Part shown: positions 16,556-25,625 of the stretch, one piece after another
Numbering within the stretch: position 1 is the first letter of the stretch
How the letters are laid out: every line of letters starts with the position of its first letter
Assembly (NCBI RefSeq): GCF_002160765.1
Contig: NZ_NFLF01000017.1
Span: forward strand, 1 to 64,000
Direction of reading: 5' to 3'
From: Lachnoclostridium sp. An138
Lineage (GTDB): Bacteria > Bacillota > Clostridia > Lachnospirales > Lachnospiraceae
Length of the DNA stretch: 64,000 bases
Notes under the pieces: generated by a model
Told to the model about the DNA's origin: nothing
Database searches by the model: none
The model's input: the letters and a program-made list of their open reading frames with translations, nothing else
Translations under genes and position numbers: made by a program

Positions 16556-18091
16556 CTACAAAAGAGGCGAGAAAACCCGCAGAACCGCGCAGAACAGACT
16601 GCCGAAAAATCCCTGCCGCGTATCTTTCAGCGTAATCTCTCTGCTCTTCTCCATCGTATTCAGGCTGTCTCTCTTCACATCTGCCACAATCGGATTCCGG
16701 TAAAAATAGGTGCCGCATTCAAAATGCAGGTACAGGCTCCGGTAATCCATGTTAATCGTTCCTACCACCGCGATTTCATCGTCGCAGACATAGGACTTCG
16801 CATGAAGAAAGCCCGGCGTATATTCGAAAATTCTCACGCCGGCCTTCAAAAGCACCGGATAATAGGAACGCGTCAGCTGGAATACCATTTTCTTATCCGG
16901 GATGCCCGGGGTCACAATCCGGACGTCCACGCCTCTCTTGGCCGCCAGGCAGAGCGCCGACTGCATCTCATGATCCACAATCAGGTACGGCGTAAAGATG
17001 TAGACATAATCTCTCGCCTGATTCAGAATATCCAGGTACACATTTTCAGCCAGGATCTCATCGTCCAGAGGCGAGTCTCCATAGGGCTGCACAAAGCCCT
17101 CTCCTTCAAAAGGCTCCGGATGCCATACAGACGGCCGGTACGGATCGTAGGAGACATCTGTATGGCGCATGGAATTCCACATGCGCAGGAACATAACCGT
17201 GTAGTTCCAGACAGCTTCTCCCTTCAGCATAAAGCCCGTATCCTTCCAGTGGCCGAAACGCATTTTTTCATTGATATATTCATCCGCCAGATTCACGCCT
17301 CCGCTGAAGGCTGTGTGGCCGTCGATAACCGCTATCTTCCTGTGATCCCGGTTGTTCATCACCAGAGACCAGAAGGGAACGAAGGGATTGAACGCAATGC
17401 TCTTGATGCCTGCCGCTTCCAGCTGGCGGTCATAGCCTCCGGGAAGCAGAGACACACTGCCAAGGTCGTCATACATAAAGCGCACATCCACGCCGGCCTT
17501 CGCTTTTTCCTCCAGAATCTCCCGAATGCTTCCCCACATCTTTCCTTCGCCGACGATAAAAAATTCCATAAAAATGAAATGCTCTGCTTTTTTCAGTTCC
17601 TCCAGAAGATCCCGGTACAGTTCCTCTCCCACCTGATAATAGCGGGCTGAGGTGTTCCCATAGACCGGATAGCCTCCCGTATTGGAAATGTAATATGCCT
17701 GTCCTTCCACCCGCCGGTCGCAGGCACGTACCGCCTCCATTACCTTGGGGTCCTGTCTCAGCTCCTTGTCTGTGCGGAGACGTTCCGCTTCCATCTTCCG
17801 GCGCATTCTTCTGGACGGCTGCTTATGTCCTACCGCCAGATAGAAGAGACCGCCAATCAGCGGGACTGTCATGATCAGAATGATCCAGGCCATCTTGTAA
17901 GCCGGATTGTCATCCCGGTTGATAATCCACAGAACTGCCAGAAGACTCAGGATTGTAAAAATAATGGAAATCACTGTGGAATACTTCGCCAGCTCTGTCA
18001 CAAAGACCAGAAGCCACCCGAGCTCCACAGCCAGAATCAGGCCAAAGGCCACAAGACGGTTCTGCAGTATTGTTTTCAATATTTTTTTCAT
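16556..18091 (-). CDS. cls: Cardiolipin synthase (phospholipase D family)
   Basis: The protein has 511 residues from the ATG at 18091, 5 nt after GAGGAG. Two N-terminal membrane segments (VAFGLILAVELGWLLVFVTEL and TVISIIFTILSLLAVLWII), followed by a third hydrophobic stretch, precede two HKD motifs: NRDHRKIAVIDGHTAFSGG in the middle and FLHAKSYVCDDEIAVVGTINMD near the C-terminus. The enzyme joins two phosphatidylglycerol molecules to cardiolipin at the membrane. The length and both catalytic motifs are intact. Confidence 0.93.
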   Translation of the reverse strand: MKKILKTILQNRLVAFGLILAVELGWLLVFVTELAKYSTVISIIFTILSLLAVLWIINRDDNPAYKMAWIILIMTVPLIGGLFYLAVGHKQPSRRMRRKMEAERLRTDKELRQDPKVMEAVRACDRRVEGQAYYISNTGGYPVYGNTSARYYQVGEELYRDLLEELKKAEHFIFMEFFIVGEGKMWGSIREILEEKAKAGVDVRFMYDDLGSVSLLPGGYDRQLEAAGIKSIAFNPFVPFWSLVMNNRDHRKIAVIDGHTAFSGGVNLADEYINEKMRFGHWKDTGFMLKGEAVWNYTVMFLRMWNSMRHTDVSYDPYRPSVWHPEPFEGEGFVQPYGDSPLDDEILAENVYLDILNQARDYVYIFTPYLIVDHEMQSALCLAAKRGVDVRIVTPGIPDKKMVFQLTRSYYPVLLKAGVRIFEYTPGFLHAKSYVCDDEIAVVGTINMDYRSLYLHFECGTYFYRNPIVADVKRDSLNTMEKSREITLKDTRQGFFGSLFCAVLRVFSPLL

Positions 18092-18263
18092 ATGCACTCC
18101 TCACCTTCACCCCGTCTATCCTAACATATTTTTGTTTTATTTCCAAGCCGCCCCTCCTTTTTTCACGAAAATTTAAGAAATGATCTGGAATATTCTGCTT
18201 ATCCGTGATAGACTGAAAAAGCAGTTTTTCTGAAAATCTATGAAAACGGAGGAAATGTTCTCT

Positions 18264-19373
18264 ATGGAACCATCAAAAGTGTATTTTACGAACCTGCGGG
18301 TGCACAACGGTGACAGCCTGCAGAAAAAGCTGGAGCGCCTGATCCGCAGGGCCGGCATTGAGACCATCGACTTCAACGGCAGATACGCCGCCATTAAAAT
18401 TCATTTCGGAGAGCCCGGCAATCTGGCCTATCTCCGTCCCAATTACGCGAAAACCGTAGCAGACGTGGTAAAGAGTCTGGGCGGAAAGCCTTTTCTCACA
18501 GACTGCAACACCCTTTATGTGGGCGGAAGGAAGAACGCTCTTGACCATATCGAGTCTGCTTATCTGAATGGCTTCTCACCGTTCTCCACAGGCTGCCACA
18601 TACTAATTGCGGACGGCCTGAAAGGCACTGACGATGTGGCTGTACCCGTGAAAGGCGGAGAATACGTAAAGGAAGCCAAAATCGGCCGCGCTGTCATGGA
18701 CGCGGACATCGTGATCTCCCTGACTCATTTCAAGGGGCATGAAATGGCTGGTTTTGGAGGCGCCCTGAAAAACCTCGGCATGGGCTGCGGCTCCCGGGCC
18801 GGAAAGATGGAAATGCACAGCGCCGGAAAACCTTATGTAAAAACTGAAGACTGTATCGGCTGCGGAGCCTGTGTGCGCATCTGCGCCCATGACGCGCCTC
18901 ACATCACAGATCACAAGGCATCCATTGACCAGAATAAATGCGTGGGCTGCGGCCGCTGCATCGGTGTCTGTCCCAAAGACGCCGTGACACCCGCCCAGGA
19001 CGAAGCCTGCGATATCATGAACCGGAAAATCGCCGAATATACCAAGGCTGTGGTAGACGGCCGCCCGTCTTTCCATATCAGTCTGGTCATCGACGTATCT
19101 CCCTTCTGCGACTGCCATGCGGAGAACGACGCCGCTATCGTGCCGGACGTAGGAATGTTCGCCTCCTTCGACCCGGTTGCCCTTGATGTGGCCTGCGCAG
19201 ACGCAGTGAACCGCCAGCCCGCCATCCGGAACAGCATCCTCGGAGAATCTGTCCACCATGACCGGGACCACTTCGGCGCCGTATCACCGGACACCGATTG
19301 GAAATCCGCCATTGAACATGCCAAGAAGATCGGCCTTGGAAACGACGAATATGAACTAATAGAGGTCAAATAA
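18264..19373 (+). CDS. DUF362 protein with two [4Fe-4S] ferredoxin motifs
   Basis: The protein has 369 residues from the ATG at 18264, chosen for the upstream GGAGG at 10 nt. A DUF362 core (AAIKIHFGEPGNLAYLRP, SLTHFKGHEMAGFGGALKNLGMGC) is interrupted or followed by two ferredoxin clusters: CIGCGACVRIC and CVGCGRCIGVC at about residues 200-250. A DUF362 end (VPDVGMFASFDPVALDVACADAVN) then completes it. It is probably a cytosolic iron-sulfur redox protein; its partner is unknown. It is the second DUF362 protein in the window and the only one with clear ferredoxin motifs. Confidence 0.85.
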   Translation: MEPSKVYFTNLRVHNGDSLQKKLERLIRRAGIETIDFNGRYAAIKIHFGEPGNLAYLRPNYAKTVADVVKSLGGKPFLTDCNTLYVGGRKNALDHIESAYLNGFSPFSTGCHILIADGLKGTDDVAVPVKGGEYVKEAKIGRAVMDADIVISLTHFKGHEMAGFGGALKNLGMGCGSRAGKMEMHSAGKPYVKTEDCIGCGACVRICAHDAPHITDHKASIDQNKCVGCGRCIGVCPKDAVTPAQDEACDIMNRKIAEYTKAVVDGRPSFHISLVIDVSPFCDCHAENDAAIVPDVGMFASFDPVALDVACADAVNRQPAIRNSILGESVHHDRDHFGAVSPDTDWKSAIEHAKKIGLGNDEYELIEVK

Positions 19374-19413
19374 CTTCTCCCGGCCGTACATCTGCGCGCC
19401 GGACGCGCCGCGC

Positions 19414-19455
19414 AAAAACCCGCTTCGGAATATTCCAGTTCCAAAGCGGGTTTTT
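19414..19455. terminator. Bidirectional terminator
   Basis: AAAAACCCGCTT and AAGCGGGTTTTT form a strong stem with poly-A before and poly-T after. It serves both the plus-strand DUF362-ferredoxin gene and the minus-strand peptidase gene. Confidence 0.85.
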
Positions 19456-19467
19456 GTTTGTCTGTCT

Positions 19468-20385
19468 TTATCTGTCAGATGTACTTTCTGTACTGTCTTT
19501 CGTATACAGGTTCTCTCCCTGCTGCCTTCGCGCTGTCTGCTCCTGCTCTTCCAACGCAGCCAGGCCTTCCGATACCGGTCTTGCGCCCACATACTCCTCA
19601 AGGGTCAGACCGGACTCTGTAATCTCCTTCGCAGCCTCCAGTCCCACATAGCGGAAATGCCAGGGTTCGTAGATGATTCCCGTGATATCCGTCTCCCCGT
19701 TGGGATAACGGAGGATAAAACCATATTCCCAGGAATGTTCTGTCAGCCACTTAAAGCCCTTTGTATTTTCCTGCTTTTCGTCCAGCTTCCGGTATTCAGA
19801 GGATACCAGATCAAGCGCCAGACCCAGATGATGCTCACTGGTGCCCGGGACGGCTACTACCTGTCCCGCCTGCTCTTTTGCGCTTTCATAGGAATAGCCC
19901 TGCATCACATAAGACTCTACCTTTTTATTATACAGATCCGTCTGCTTGTCCAGATCCCGGTAGGAAGAGGTTACATAGATATAGACTCCTTCGCTCTTCG
20001 CCGCCTGAATCATGGCCCTGAAATCATCATAAGCTCTTGCGTCTATCTGGTGCCCGCTTCCGATGTTTTTCAGCTCCACCTCATAATCCTCCGGGATGGG
20101 GTGGGTCCGGTTCACCAGAATCAGATTCCAGTCTTCCGGCAGATGTTCTTCCTGTTCCTCTTTTTCTTTTTCTTCCTCTGTCTCTTCTGTCAAAGTCTCT
20201 TCTGTATGTTCAGCTGTTTCCTCTTCCAGTACGTCCGGCAGTACAATCTCCTGTACTCCGCCTTCCTCCTGCTGTTCCTGTTCCATGGTCTGTGCGTATA
20301 CGGTTCCTATCAGCATTCCCACACAGATCACGGCGGTCAGGCTGCCTGTCAGTGCCAGCATCCTTTTTTTCTGCCGTCTGGTCAT
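19468..20385 (-). CDS. VanY-type D-Ala-D-Ala carboxypeptidase (M15B)
   Basis: The protein has 305 residues from the ATG at 20385. An N-terminal membrane anchor (MLALTGSLTAVICVGMLIGTVYA) is followed by a very acidic Glu-rich linker (about residues 35-80), then the M15 peptidase domain. The metal and catalytic residues are visible in SSYRDLDKQTDLY, GTSEHHLGLALDLV (His and Asp) and EPWHFRYVG (His). It trims the D-Ala from peptidoglycan stem peptides outside the cell. The downstream terminator is shared with its convergent neighbour. A GTG at 20475 could add 30 residues but looks less likely. Confidence 0.88.
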   Translation of the reverse strand: MTRRQKKRMLALTGSLTAVICVGMLIGTVYAQTMEQEQQEEGGVQEIVLPDVLEEETAEHTEETLTEETEEEKEKEEQEEHLPEDWNLILVNRTHPIPEDYEVELKNIGSGHQIDARAYDDFRAMIQAAKSEGVYIYVTSSYRDLDKQTDLYNKKVESYVMQGYSYESAKEQAGQVVAVPGTSEHHLGLALDLVSSEYRKLDEKQENTKGFKWLTEHSWEYGFILRYPNGETDITGIIYEPWHFRYVGLEAAKEITESGLTLEEYVGARPVSEGLAALEEQEQTARRQQGENLYTKDSTESTSDR

Positions 20386-20495
20386 AACTCTTTTGCTTCC
20401 TCTCCTTGTCCTTTCCTCCTGGGCTTTTCGTGCCGGTACGCCGGTTTCCGGACAGACACCCCTGCCCCGATACACCGACGCTAACAGTATAAAAG

Positions 20496-20523
20496 AAAAG
20501 AGCCTGATAAGCCAGACTCTTTT
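20496..20523 (-). terminator. Terminator downstream of the NADH oxidase gene
   Basis: AAAAGAGCCTG and CAGACTCTTTT form a stem whose minus-strand side continues into CTTTTCTTTT. It separates the oxidase gene from the peptidase gene. Confidence 0.7.
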
Positions 20524-20608
20524 CTGAACATTTTCTTAATTTTTTCTGAAGTTCTCAGTAAAATATGGAATCCGGGTTTCCCGGTCCGGTTTTCCCTTTT
20601 TATCAGAA

Positions 20609-21937
20609 TTACTCCGCCTTCAGAGCAGCCATGGTAATGTAGTTATAAGGCTGATTAAAGTGCGGCAGGAAGAAGATATCCAGAAGCTTCAGCTTGTCGA
20701 TGGTCACGCCCTCTTCGATGGCCAGAGAGAACACATGGATTCCCATGGAAATATCCTCTGTGGACGCCATCTGCGCTCCCACCAGCCGGCGGCTGTCCTC
20801 CTCATATACCAGGCGGATCTTAACCTTTGCGTTCTCCTTCATAAAGCCCGGTCTCTGCAGATCCTCGAAATCAGAATATTTTACCTTCATGCCGTTCTTC
20901 TCCGCAGCCCTTACAGACAGACCCGTAGACACCATGTTGTATCCAAAGATGGAAATGCCGTTGGAGCCCTGTACGCCGATGGCGTCAAGCTTTGTTCCGC
21001 CCACATTGTGGCCCGCCACAATACCGCTGCGCACCGCGTTGGTAGCCAGAGCAATGTAAGTCTCCGCCCGGAGCGCGTTGGAGTAGATGGAAGCGCAGTC
21101 ACCTACCGCGTAGACATCCGGATCGCTGGTCTGCTGGTGATTGTCCACATGATAAGCGCCATTTGCCAGGCACTGCAGATGCTCTCTTCCAAGCTCTGTA
21201 TTCGGGATAAAGCCAATGGCATTGATCACCATGTCTACCGGATACTCTCCCTTGTCTGTCACAATCGCCTCTACGCGCTCCGTTCCCTTATAAGCAGTGG
21301 CGCGCTCGCAGAAATGTGTCTCGATTCCATGGTCCTGCAGATTTTTGTCCATATCATCTGTAAACCAGGTATCATAATAGCTGGCAAGGGAGCAGGGAGC
21401 TACATCAAAAAGCAGCACATCCTTGCCGCGGCGTTTCGCGGCCTCTGCAATCTCCACGCCGATATAGCCTGATCCGACTACCGCCACCCGCTTCACAGCC
21501 GGATCACTGATCTGACGGTCTACCTCCTGTCCTTCCTGGAACAGCTTCAGGAAGCTGATGCCCTTCAGATCCTTTCCAGGCAGATTCGGAGAAATCGGCA
21601 GAGAGCCCGTCGCCAGAATCAGCTTATCATAGCTTTCTTCAAAGGCGCTGCCATCCTTCTTCTCGCAGTACACGATCTTCTTCTCAAAATCAATCCGCGC
21701 CACGGAAGTCTCCATATAGATCTGTGCGCCCTTGGCTTCAAAGGCTTCTTTATTTGTATAAAACAGGTTCTCATAGGAATCAATCTGACGTCCCACCCAG
21801 AGCGCGGTTCCGCAGCCCAGATAGCTCAGATTTGTATTACGGTCGATCATGACAACCTTCTGATCCGGATAATTGTCCAGAAGTGTATTTGCCGCAGCGA
21901 TTCCCGCATGATTTGCACCGATAATAACCGTCTTCAT
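20609..21937 (-). CDS. nox: FAD-dependent NADH oxidase / CoA-disulfide reductase family
   Basis: The 442-residue protein has an FAD fold (KTVIIGANHAGIAAANTLL), the single redox cysteine of the family in LSYLGCGTALWVG (about residue 42), an NADH fold (VKRVAVVGSGYIGVEIAEAAKRRG) and the FAD-binding VYAVGDCASIYS. These features match water-forming NADH oxidases and CoA-disulfide reductases; the two cannot be told apart by eye. It would protect an anaerobe from oxygen or disulfide stress. AGGAGG precedes the ATG. A 16-bp palindrome lies about 30 bp upstream of the start. Confidence 0.85.
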   Translation of the reverse strand: MKTVIIGANHAGIAAANTLLDNYPDQKVVMIDRNTNLSYLGCGTALWVGRQIDSYENLFYTNKEAFEAKGAQIYMETSVARIDFEKKIVYCEKKDGSAFEESYDKLILATGSLPISPNLPGKDLKGISFLKLFQEGQEVDRQISDPAVKRVAVVGSGYIGVEIAEAAKRRGKDVLLFDVAPCSLASYYDTWFTDDMDKNLQDHGIETHFCERATAYKGTERVEAIVTDKGEYPVDMVINAIGFIPNTELGREHLQCLANGAYHVDNHQQTSDPDVYAVGDCASIYSNALRAETYIALATNAVRSGIVAGHNVGGTKLDAIGVQGSNGISIFGYNMVSTGLSVRAAEKNGMKVKYSDFEDLQRPGFMKENAKVKIRLVYEEDSRRLVGAQMASTEDISMGIHVFSLAIEEGVTIDKLKLLDIFFLPHFNQPYNYITMAALKAE

Positions 21938-21966
21938 AAAATGTTTTCCTCCTGTGTCTCAGTATT

Positions 21967-21982
21967 AATAATAGTTATTATT
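21967..21982. promoter_or_regulatory. 16-bp palindrome in the nox promoter region
   Basis: AATAATAGTTATTATT is a perfect inverted repeat (AATAATA, GT, TATTATT), placed 30-45 bp before the oxidase start and just downstream of a TATAAT-like box on the minus strand. The composition recalls Fur/PerR-type boxes but does not match one exactly. Confidence 0.45.
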
Positions 21983-22070
21983 TTCATATGTTATTATATA
22001 CGGGATCAGGAAAAGATGCAATAGTTTTTTGTTATTTTTTTATCAATTTTATTCTGCGGACTTTTTCCGC

Positions 22071-22712
22071 CTACCATTCCTTCTTCTGCATCACTCGAAG
22101 GGACAGGAAATAGGATATCAGAAGGCCTGCCGCCGTCAGCGCTGCGCCCGCTCCCACCGCGGCAAAGACCATCCCGGATGTAATCTCAATGCCGCTGTTT
22201 CTCACCAGCGTCACGGCCCCAAAAAGCACGCCGGAAACCACCACAAAGATCAGGGCCAGAAAGAGCCTTGCTTTCTCAATACCCAGCCGAAAGATCACCG
22301 GCAGAAAAATGTCAAAGGCCAGCAGATAGATGCAGGCCACAGACAGGAGTGAGAAACCCTGCTCTGCCAGAGAGACGCTTCCCGCGTCGCCGATCAGGAT
22401 TCCCAGCACTGCTTTTCCCACAAGACCAGTCACGATTCCGGCCAGGAACAGAAAGAGCATCAGGACATATTTGCTGCGGACCAGATCCTTTCTTGTCACG
22501 GGCAGGGTAAGCGCGTATTTGTTAAACTGCGCCATCTCATCATAGCTCACAGCCGTAAACAAAAGCATCAGGCTGTAGATGATCGACATCATGGAAAACA
22601 GCTGAGAATCTCCCAGGAAAAAGCACCATGCAGCCAGCACCGCCACTACAATCAGAGACTGTCTTGCCACCTGCCGCAGGTTGCAGAGATCTTTTACCAA
22701 AAGTCCTTTCAT
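22071..22712 (-). CDS. ABC-2 type permease
   Basis: The protein has 213 residues, with six predicted membrane segments and an N-terminal MKGLLVKDLCNLRQ, the usual start of ABC-2_permease_2 proteins. The loop YDEMAQFNKYALTLPVTRKDLVRSKYV between the second and third membrane helices is characteristic of the family. It partners the ATPase encoded just upstream; the two genes overlap by 4 bp. The exported substrate is unknown. Confidence 0.85.
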   Translation of the reverse strand: MKGLLVKDLCNLRQVARQSLIVVAVLAAWCFFLGDSQLFSMMSIIYSLMLLFTAVSYDEMAQFNKYALTLPVTRKDLVRSKYVLMLFLFLAGIVTGLVGKAVLGILIGDAGSVSLAEQGFSLLSVACIYLLAFDIFLPVIFRLGIEKARLFLALIFVVVSGVLFGAVTLVRNSGIEITSGMVFAAVGAGAALTAAGLLISYFLSLRVMQKKEW

Positions 22713-23578
22713 CTTCTTTTTTCCTCCATTCCATTTTTTACGGTAAATAAAAGAATATCTTCCAGGGAGGCCCGGTCTACCACAAGCCCCGGCTTTTCCT
22801 GCAGCTCCCGGACATTTTTGACCAGCACCTCTGTCTCAAACTGATTCTCGCGCCTTCCCACAACCTGCTTCTGATCAAGACGGTCCGCCTGTTCCCGGGT
22901 ACAGCGCACGATGCCATATTCGTAAAGAAGCGTGTCTTTATCCTCAAACAGAAGAATCCTCCCTTTGTGGATCAGAAGAATGTAGTCTGCGATCCGCTCA
23001 ATATCGCTCGTAATATGAGAGGAAAGGAAAACCGTATGATCCTCTTCCTGAATGAATTCCTGAAAAATGTCAAGAATCTCGCTGCGCACCACCGGGTCCA
23101 GACCGCTGGTCGCCTCATCAAGAATCAGAAGCTTTGTCTGGTGGGACAGGGCCGCCGCGATGGAAAGTTTCATCTTCATGCCTCTGGAGAACTCCTTGAC
23201 TGTTTTCTTTCCCGGCAGTTCAAAACGCCGGCAGTAGGACAAAAATTTATCGCTTTCCCAGGTTTTGAAAATACTTCTCATAATCCGGTCTACGTCCTTT
23301 ATCCGCAGATTATCCGGAAAATAGCTCTCATCGAAGGCTGCCCCTATCTGCTCTTTGATCTCCCGGAAGGCTGCGCCATCCTTCTTTCCCAGAAGGCTTA
23401 TCTCCCCTTCCTCTGGCCGGATCAGACGCAGCAGAGCCTTAATGGTTGTACTCTTTCCGGCTCCGTTTTCTCCGATAAAACCCACAATGCTCCCGGCCGG
23501 CACTGAAAAGCTTACATGGTCCAGCGTAAATCCCGGATAATGTTTCGTTAATCCCTGTACCTCAATGGCATATTCCAT
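22709..23578 (-). CDS. ABC transporter ATP-binding protein
   Basis: The protein has 289 residues with Walker A (GENGAGKST), a signature region changed to EFSRGMKMKLSIAAAL, Walker B (LLILDEATSGLDPV) and an H-loop (FLSSHI). The EFSRGM signature is normal for this subfamily of ABC-2 exporters. The start at 23578 was preferred over the ATG at 23584 because GAGGAG lies 8 nt away. It follows the GntR regulator gene without a gap, so regulator and transporter form one operon. Confidence 0.9.
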   Translation of the reverse strand: MEYAIEVQGLTKHYPGFTLDHVSFSVPAGSIVGFIGENGAGKSTTIKALLRLIRPEEGEISLLGKKDGAAFREIKEQIGAAFDESYFPDNLRIKDVDRIMRSIFKTWESDKFLSYCRRFELPGKKTVKEFSRGMKMKLSIAAALSHQTKLLILDEATSGLDPVVRSEILDIFQEFIQEEDHTVFLSSHITSDIERIADYILLIHKGRILLFEDKDTLLYEYGIVRCTREQADRLDQKQVVGRRENQFETEVLVKNVRELQEKPGLVVDRASLEDILLFTVKNGMEEKRR

Positions 23579-23580
23579 AA

Positions 23581-23955
23581 TCATATCTCCTCAAACAACA
23601 TATTCAAAATCTCAACGACTTCCTCTTTTTCCATCCCGCACTGCCTTGCCTCCTCCACGGCTGCCTGCAGATGGTTTTCCACGGCTTTGAGCTTTTCTTC
23701 CCGGACAAACTCCCGGTCTGCTTCCCGGACAAAACTGCCCTTTCCTACGATTGTGGAGATAAATCCGTCCCGCTCCAGTTCTTCATAAGCCCTCTTGGTA
23801 GTAATGACGCTGATACGCAGCTCTTTCGCCAAAAGGCGCATGGATGGCAGCGGATCTCCGGGCTTTAACGCCCCATTCATAATCATCCCCTTAATCTGGG
23901 CGGTAATCTGCTCATAGATTGGTTTGCCGCTTGAATTGCTGATAATAATATTCAT
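23581..23955 (-). CDS. GntR-family (YtrA type) regulator
   Basis: The protein has 124 residues from the ATG at 23955 (AGAGG upstream). It has a winged helix typical of YtrA regulators: SGKPIYEQITAQIKGMIMNGALKPGDPLPSMRLLAKELRISVITTKRAYEELERDGFI, then a short helical tail without a ligand domain. It is the first gene of a GntR-ABC operon and very likely represses it. An AT-rich promoter lies 75-100 bp upstream. Confidence 0.9.
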   Translation of the reverse strand: MNIIISNSSGKPIYEQITAQIKGMIMNGALKPGDPLPSMRLLAKELRISVITTKRAYEELERDGFISTIVGKGSFVREADREFVREEKLKAVENHLQAAVEEARQCGMEKEEVVEILNMLFEEI

Positions 23956-24029
23956 AAGTACCTCTTCCTCATTCTGCGCATATAAGGGTTCCATATACCA
24001 TCCATACGGCTGATATATTTTATATATTG

Positions 24030-24058
24030 TATATATCATATATATATAATATAGTCAA
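24030..24058 (-). promoter_or_regulatory. Promoter of the GntR-ABC operon
   Basis: On the minus strand TTGACT and TATATA are separated by 17 bp. Most of the spacer and the downstream 30 bp are alternating TA repeats with several overlapping palindromes, a plausible operator for the GntR protein. Confidence 0.65.
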
Positions 24059-24135
24059 GTAGTTTTCTGAAATCTTAAGAATTCAATGAAAAGCAGGCTG
24101 CCCGGTTCCGCCGCCGGGATCTTCAGCATCAGAAA

Positions 24136-24176
24136 AAGGATGTCCCGCCGGGCCTTGCTGACCCCGGAACATCCTT
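24136..24176 (-). terminator. Terminator of the NlpC/P60 gene
   Basis: AAGGATGT and ACATCCTT enclose a GC-rich inner stem (CCG/CGG). On the minus strand the hairpin is followed by TTTTTCT, so it ends the NlpC/P60 transcript. Confidence 0.7.
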
Positions 24177-24246
24177 CTTTGACAGATTACAGCTGATTTT
24201 GCTGTCTCGTTTTATTGTTTTACCGTTTTCCCCGCGGCAGTATCCG

Positions 24247-25452
24247 TTAATAATATCTGCGCACTGACAGAATCGTCCGGTAAGTAGCCGTGCCGGTCTT
24301 GATACCGGTCTTCGCTGTGCTGGCGTGAACGATACGTCCGCCGCCAAGATAGATCGCCACATGGCCGCCGTAATAAATGATATCCCCGGCCTGAGCCTCC
24401 GAATAGCTGACTTCACGTCCCGCGCGTCCCTGAGCATCCGAAGTTCTCGGGATCGAAATGCCGAAATGCTTGAACACAGACTGGGTAAAACCAGAGCAGT
24501 CCGCGCCGTTTGTCAGGCTTGTCCCTCCGCTCACATAGGGATTTCCCACAAATTGAAGAGCATAGCTGGCAATGGCTGAACCCGTAGAGCTTCCGCCGGA
24601 AACGGAAACGCTGGAACCGGACGAGCTGGAACCGGATGAACCGGAACTGCTGCCCGAGGAGGATGAGCCTGTGCTTACGGAAGCGGTCTCCTGGGCTGCC
24701 GCCGCTTTCTCCTTTGCAAGGCGCTCTGCCTCCAGCTTCTTTAACTGGCTCTGCTGTTCCTGAAGTTTTTTCTTATAGGAGGATGCCTGTGCCTGGGCAT
24801 TGGCAAGCTGTGTCTCATAATCAGCTTCTTCTGCCTGCTTCTGAGCAAGGGTCGCTTCCATAGATGCCTTCTGCTCCTCATACTCGGCTTCCAGGGCTTC
24901 CATATCCGTCTTCTCCTGCTCCAGCTGATCCATCAGCTCTTCTACCTCAGCCTTTGTAGCCTGATATTCCTCCAGCATCTGCCGGTCCTTGGTCTGAATC
25001 TCCCGCGCGAAATCCGCCCGGTTCAGAAAATCCGCAAAACTGTCGGCTTCCAGGAAAAGCGTCAGATAATCCATATCGCCTTCCTCGTATATGTACTGGA
25101 TTCGAAGCTTCATAGCCTCATACTGCTCTTCTTCCTTCTGCTTGGCTGCGTCATAATCGGCCTGAGCCTGATTTAACTCCTCTTCCTTCGCCGCCAGATC
25201 CGCGTCCAGAAGTTCCATATTCAGCACCACATCCACAAGATCTGAATTCAGGGAATCAATCTCCGCCAGAATACTGTCTCTCTGGCTCTCGATGGACTTC
25301 ATCTCCTGATTGATGGCATCCAGCTGCTTCTGCGTCTCCTTCTGCTGCTGCTTAATCTCTGACTCTGTGGCAAAGGCCTGCAGGGAAAAGCACATACTGG
25401 CCGCAAGCACCGCCGCAAGCACACGGCGGCTTATTTTAACAAATTTACGCAT
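24247..25452 (-). CDS. Secreted NlpC/P60 peptidoglycan hydrolase with coiled coil
   Basis: The protein has 401 residues. A signal peptide (RRVLAAVLAASMCFSLQAFA) is followed by a long coiled coil (about residues 30-245, rich in Glu, Gln and Lys), a Ser/Gly linker, then a C-terminal NlpC/P60 domain. The catalytic Cys is in NGADCSGFTQSV and the His in GGHVAIYLGGGRIVHAST. This PcsB/CwlO-like layout (coiled coil plus endopeptidase) is used in cell separation or elongation, usually controlled by FtsEX. It has its own promoter with a consensus TATAAT box. Confidence 0.9.
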   Translation of the reverse strand: MRKFVKISRRVLAAVLAASMCFSLQAFATESEIKQQQKETQKQLDAINQEMKSIESQRDSILAEIDSLNSDLVDVVLNMELLDADLAAKEEELNQAQADYDAAKQKEEEQYEAMKLRIQYIYEEGDMDYLTLFLEADSFADFLNRADFAREIQTKDRQMLEEYQATKAEVEELMDQLEQEKTDMEALEAEYEEQKASMEATLAQKQAEEADYETQLANAQAQASSYKKKLQEQQSQLKKLEAERLAKEKAAAAQETASVSTGSSSSGSSSGSSGSSSSGSSVSVSGGSSTGSAIASYALQFVGNPYVSGGTSLTNGADCSGFTQSVFKHFGISIPRTSDAQGRAGREVSYSEAQAGDIIYYGGHVAIYLGGGRIVHASTAKTGIKTGTATYRTILSVRRYY

Positions 25453-25503
25453 ATATTTTTTCTCTCCGCTTCAAATCACAGTTTTTTTCCCAAAGTTATT
25501 TTC

Positions 25504-25532
25504 ATTATATCTGTTCTTTTGTCATTTTTCAA
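25504..25532 (-). promoter_or_regulatory. Sigma-A promoter of the NlpC/P60 gene
   Basis: On the minus strand TTGAAA and TATAAT are separated by exactly 17 bp, about 52 bp before the start codon. Confidence 0.75.
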
Positions 25533-25625
25533 GGTATTTTGCACATTTATGTGAACCAGACTGCGGAAATTCCCGGCATTTTATCCATGTTATTCCTTTC
25601 TTCTCAAAATGTGCAGGAAGTACAC

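Noticed and set aside
18603-19271. 222-codon minus-strand open frame
   Set aside because: It is antisense to the DUF362-ferredoxin gene whose cysteine motifs are unmistakable.
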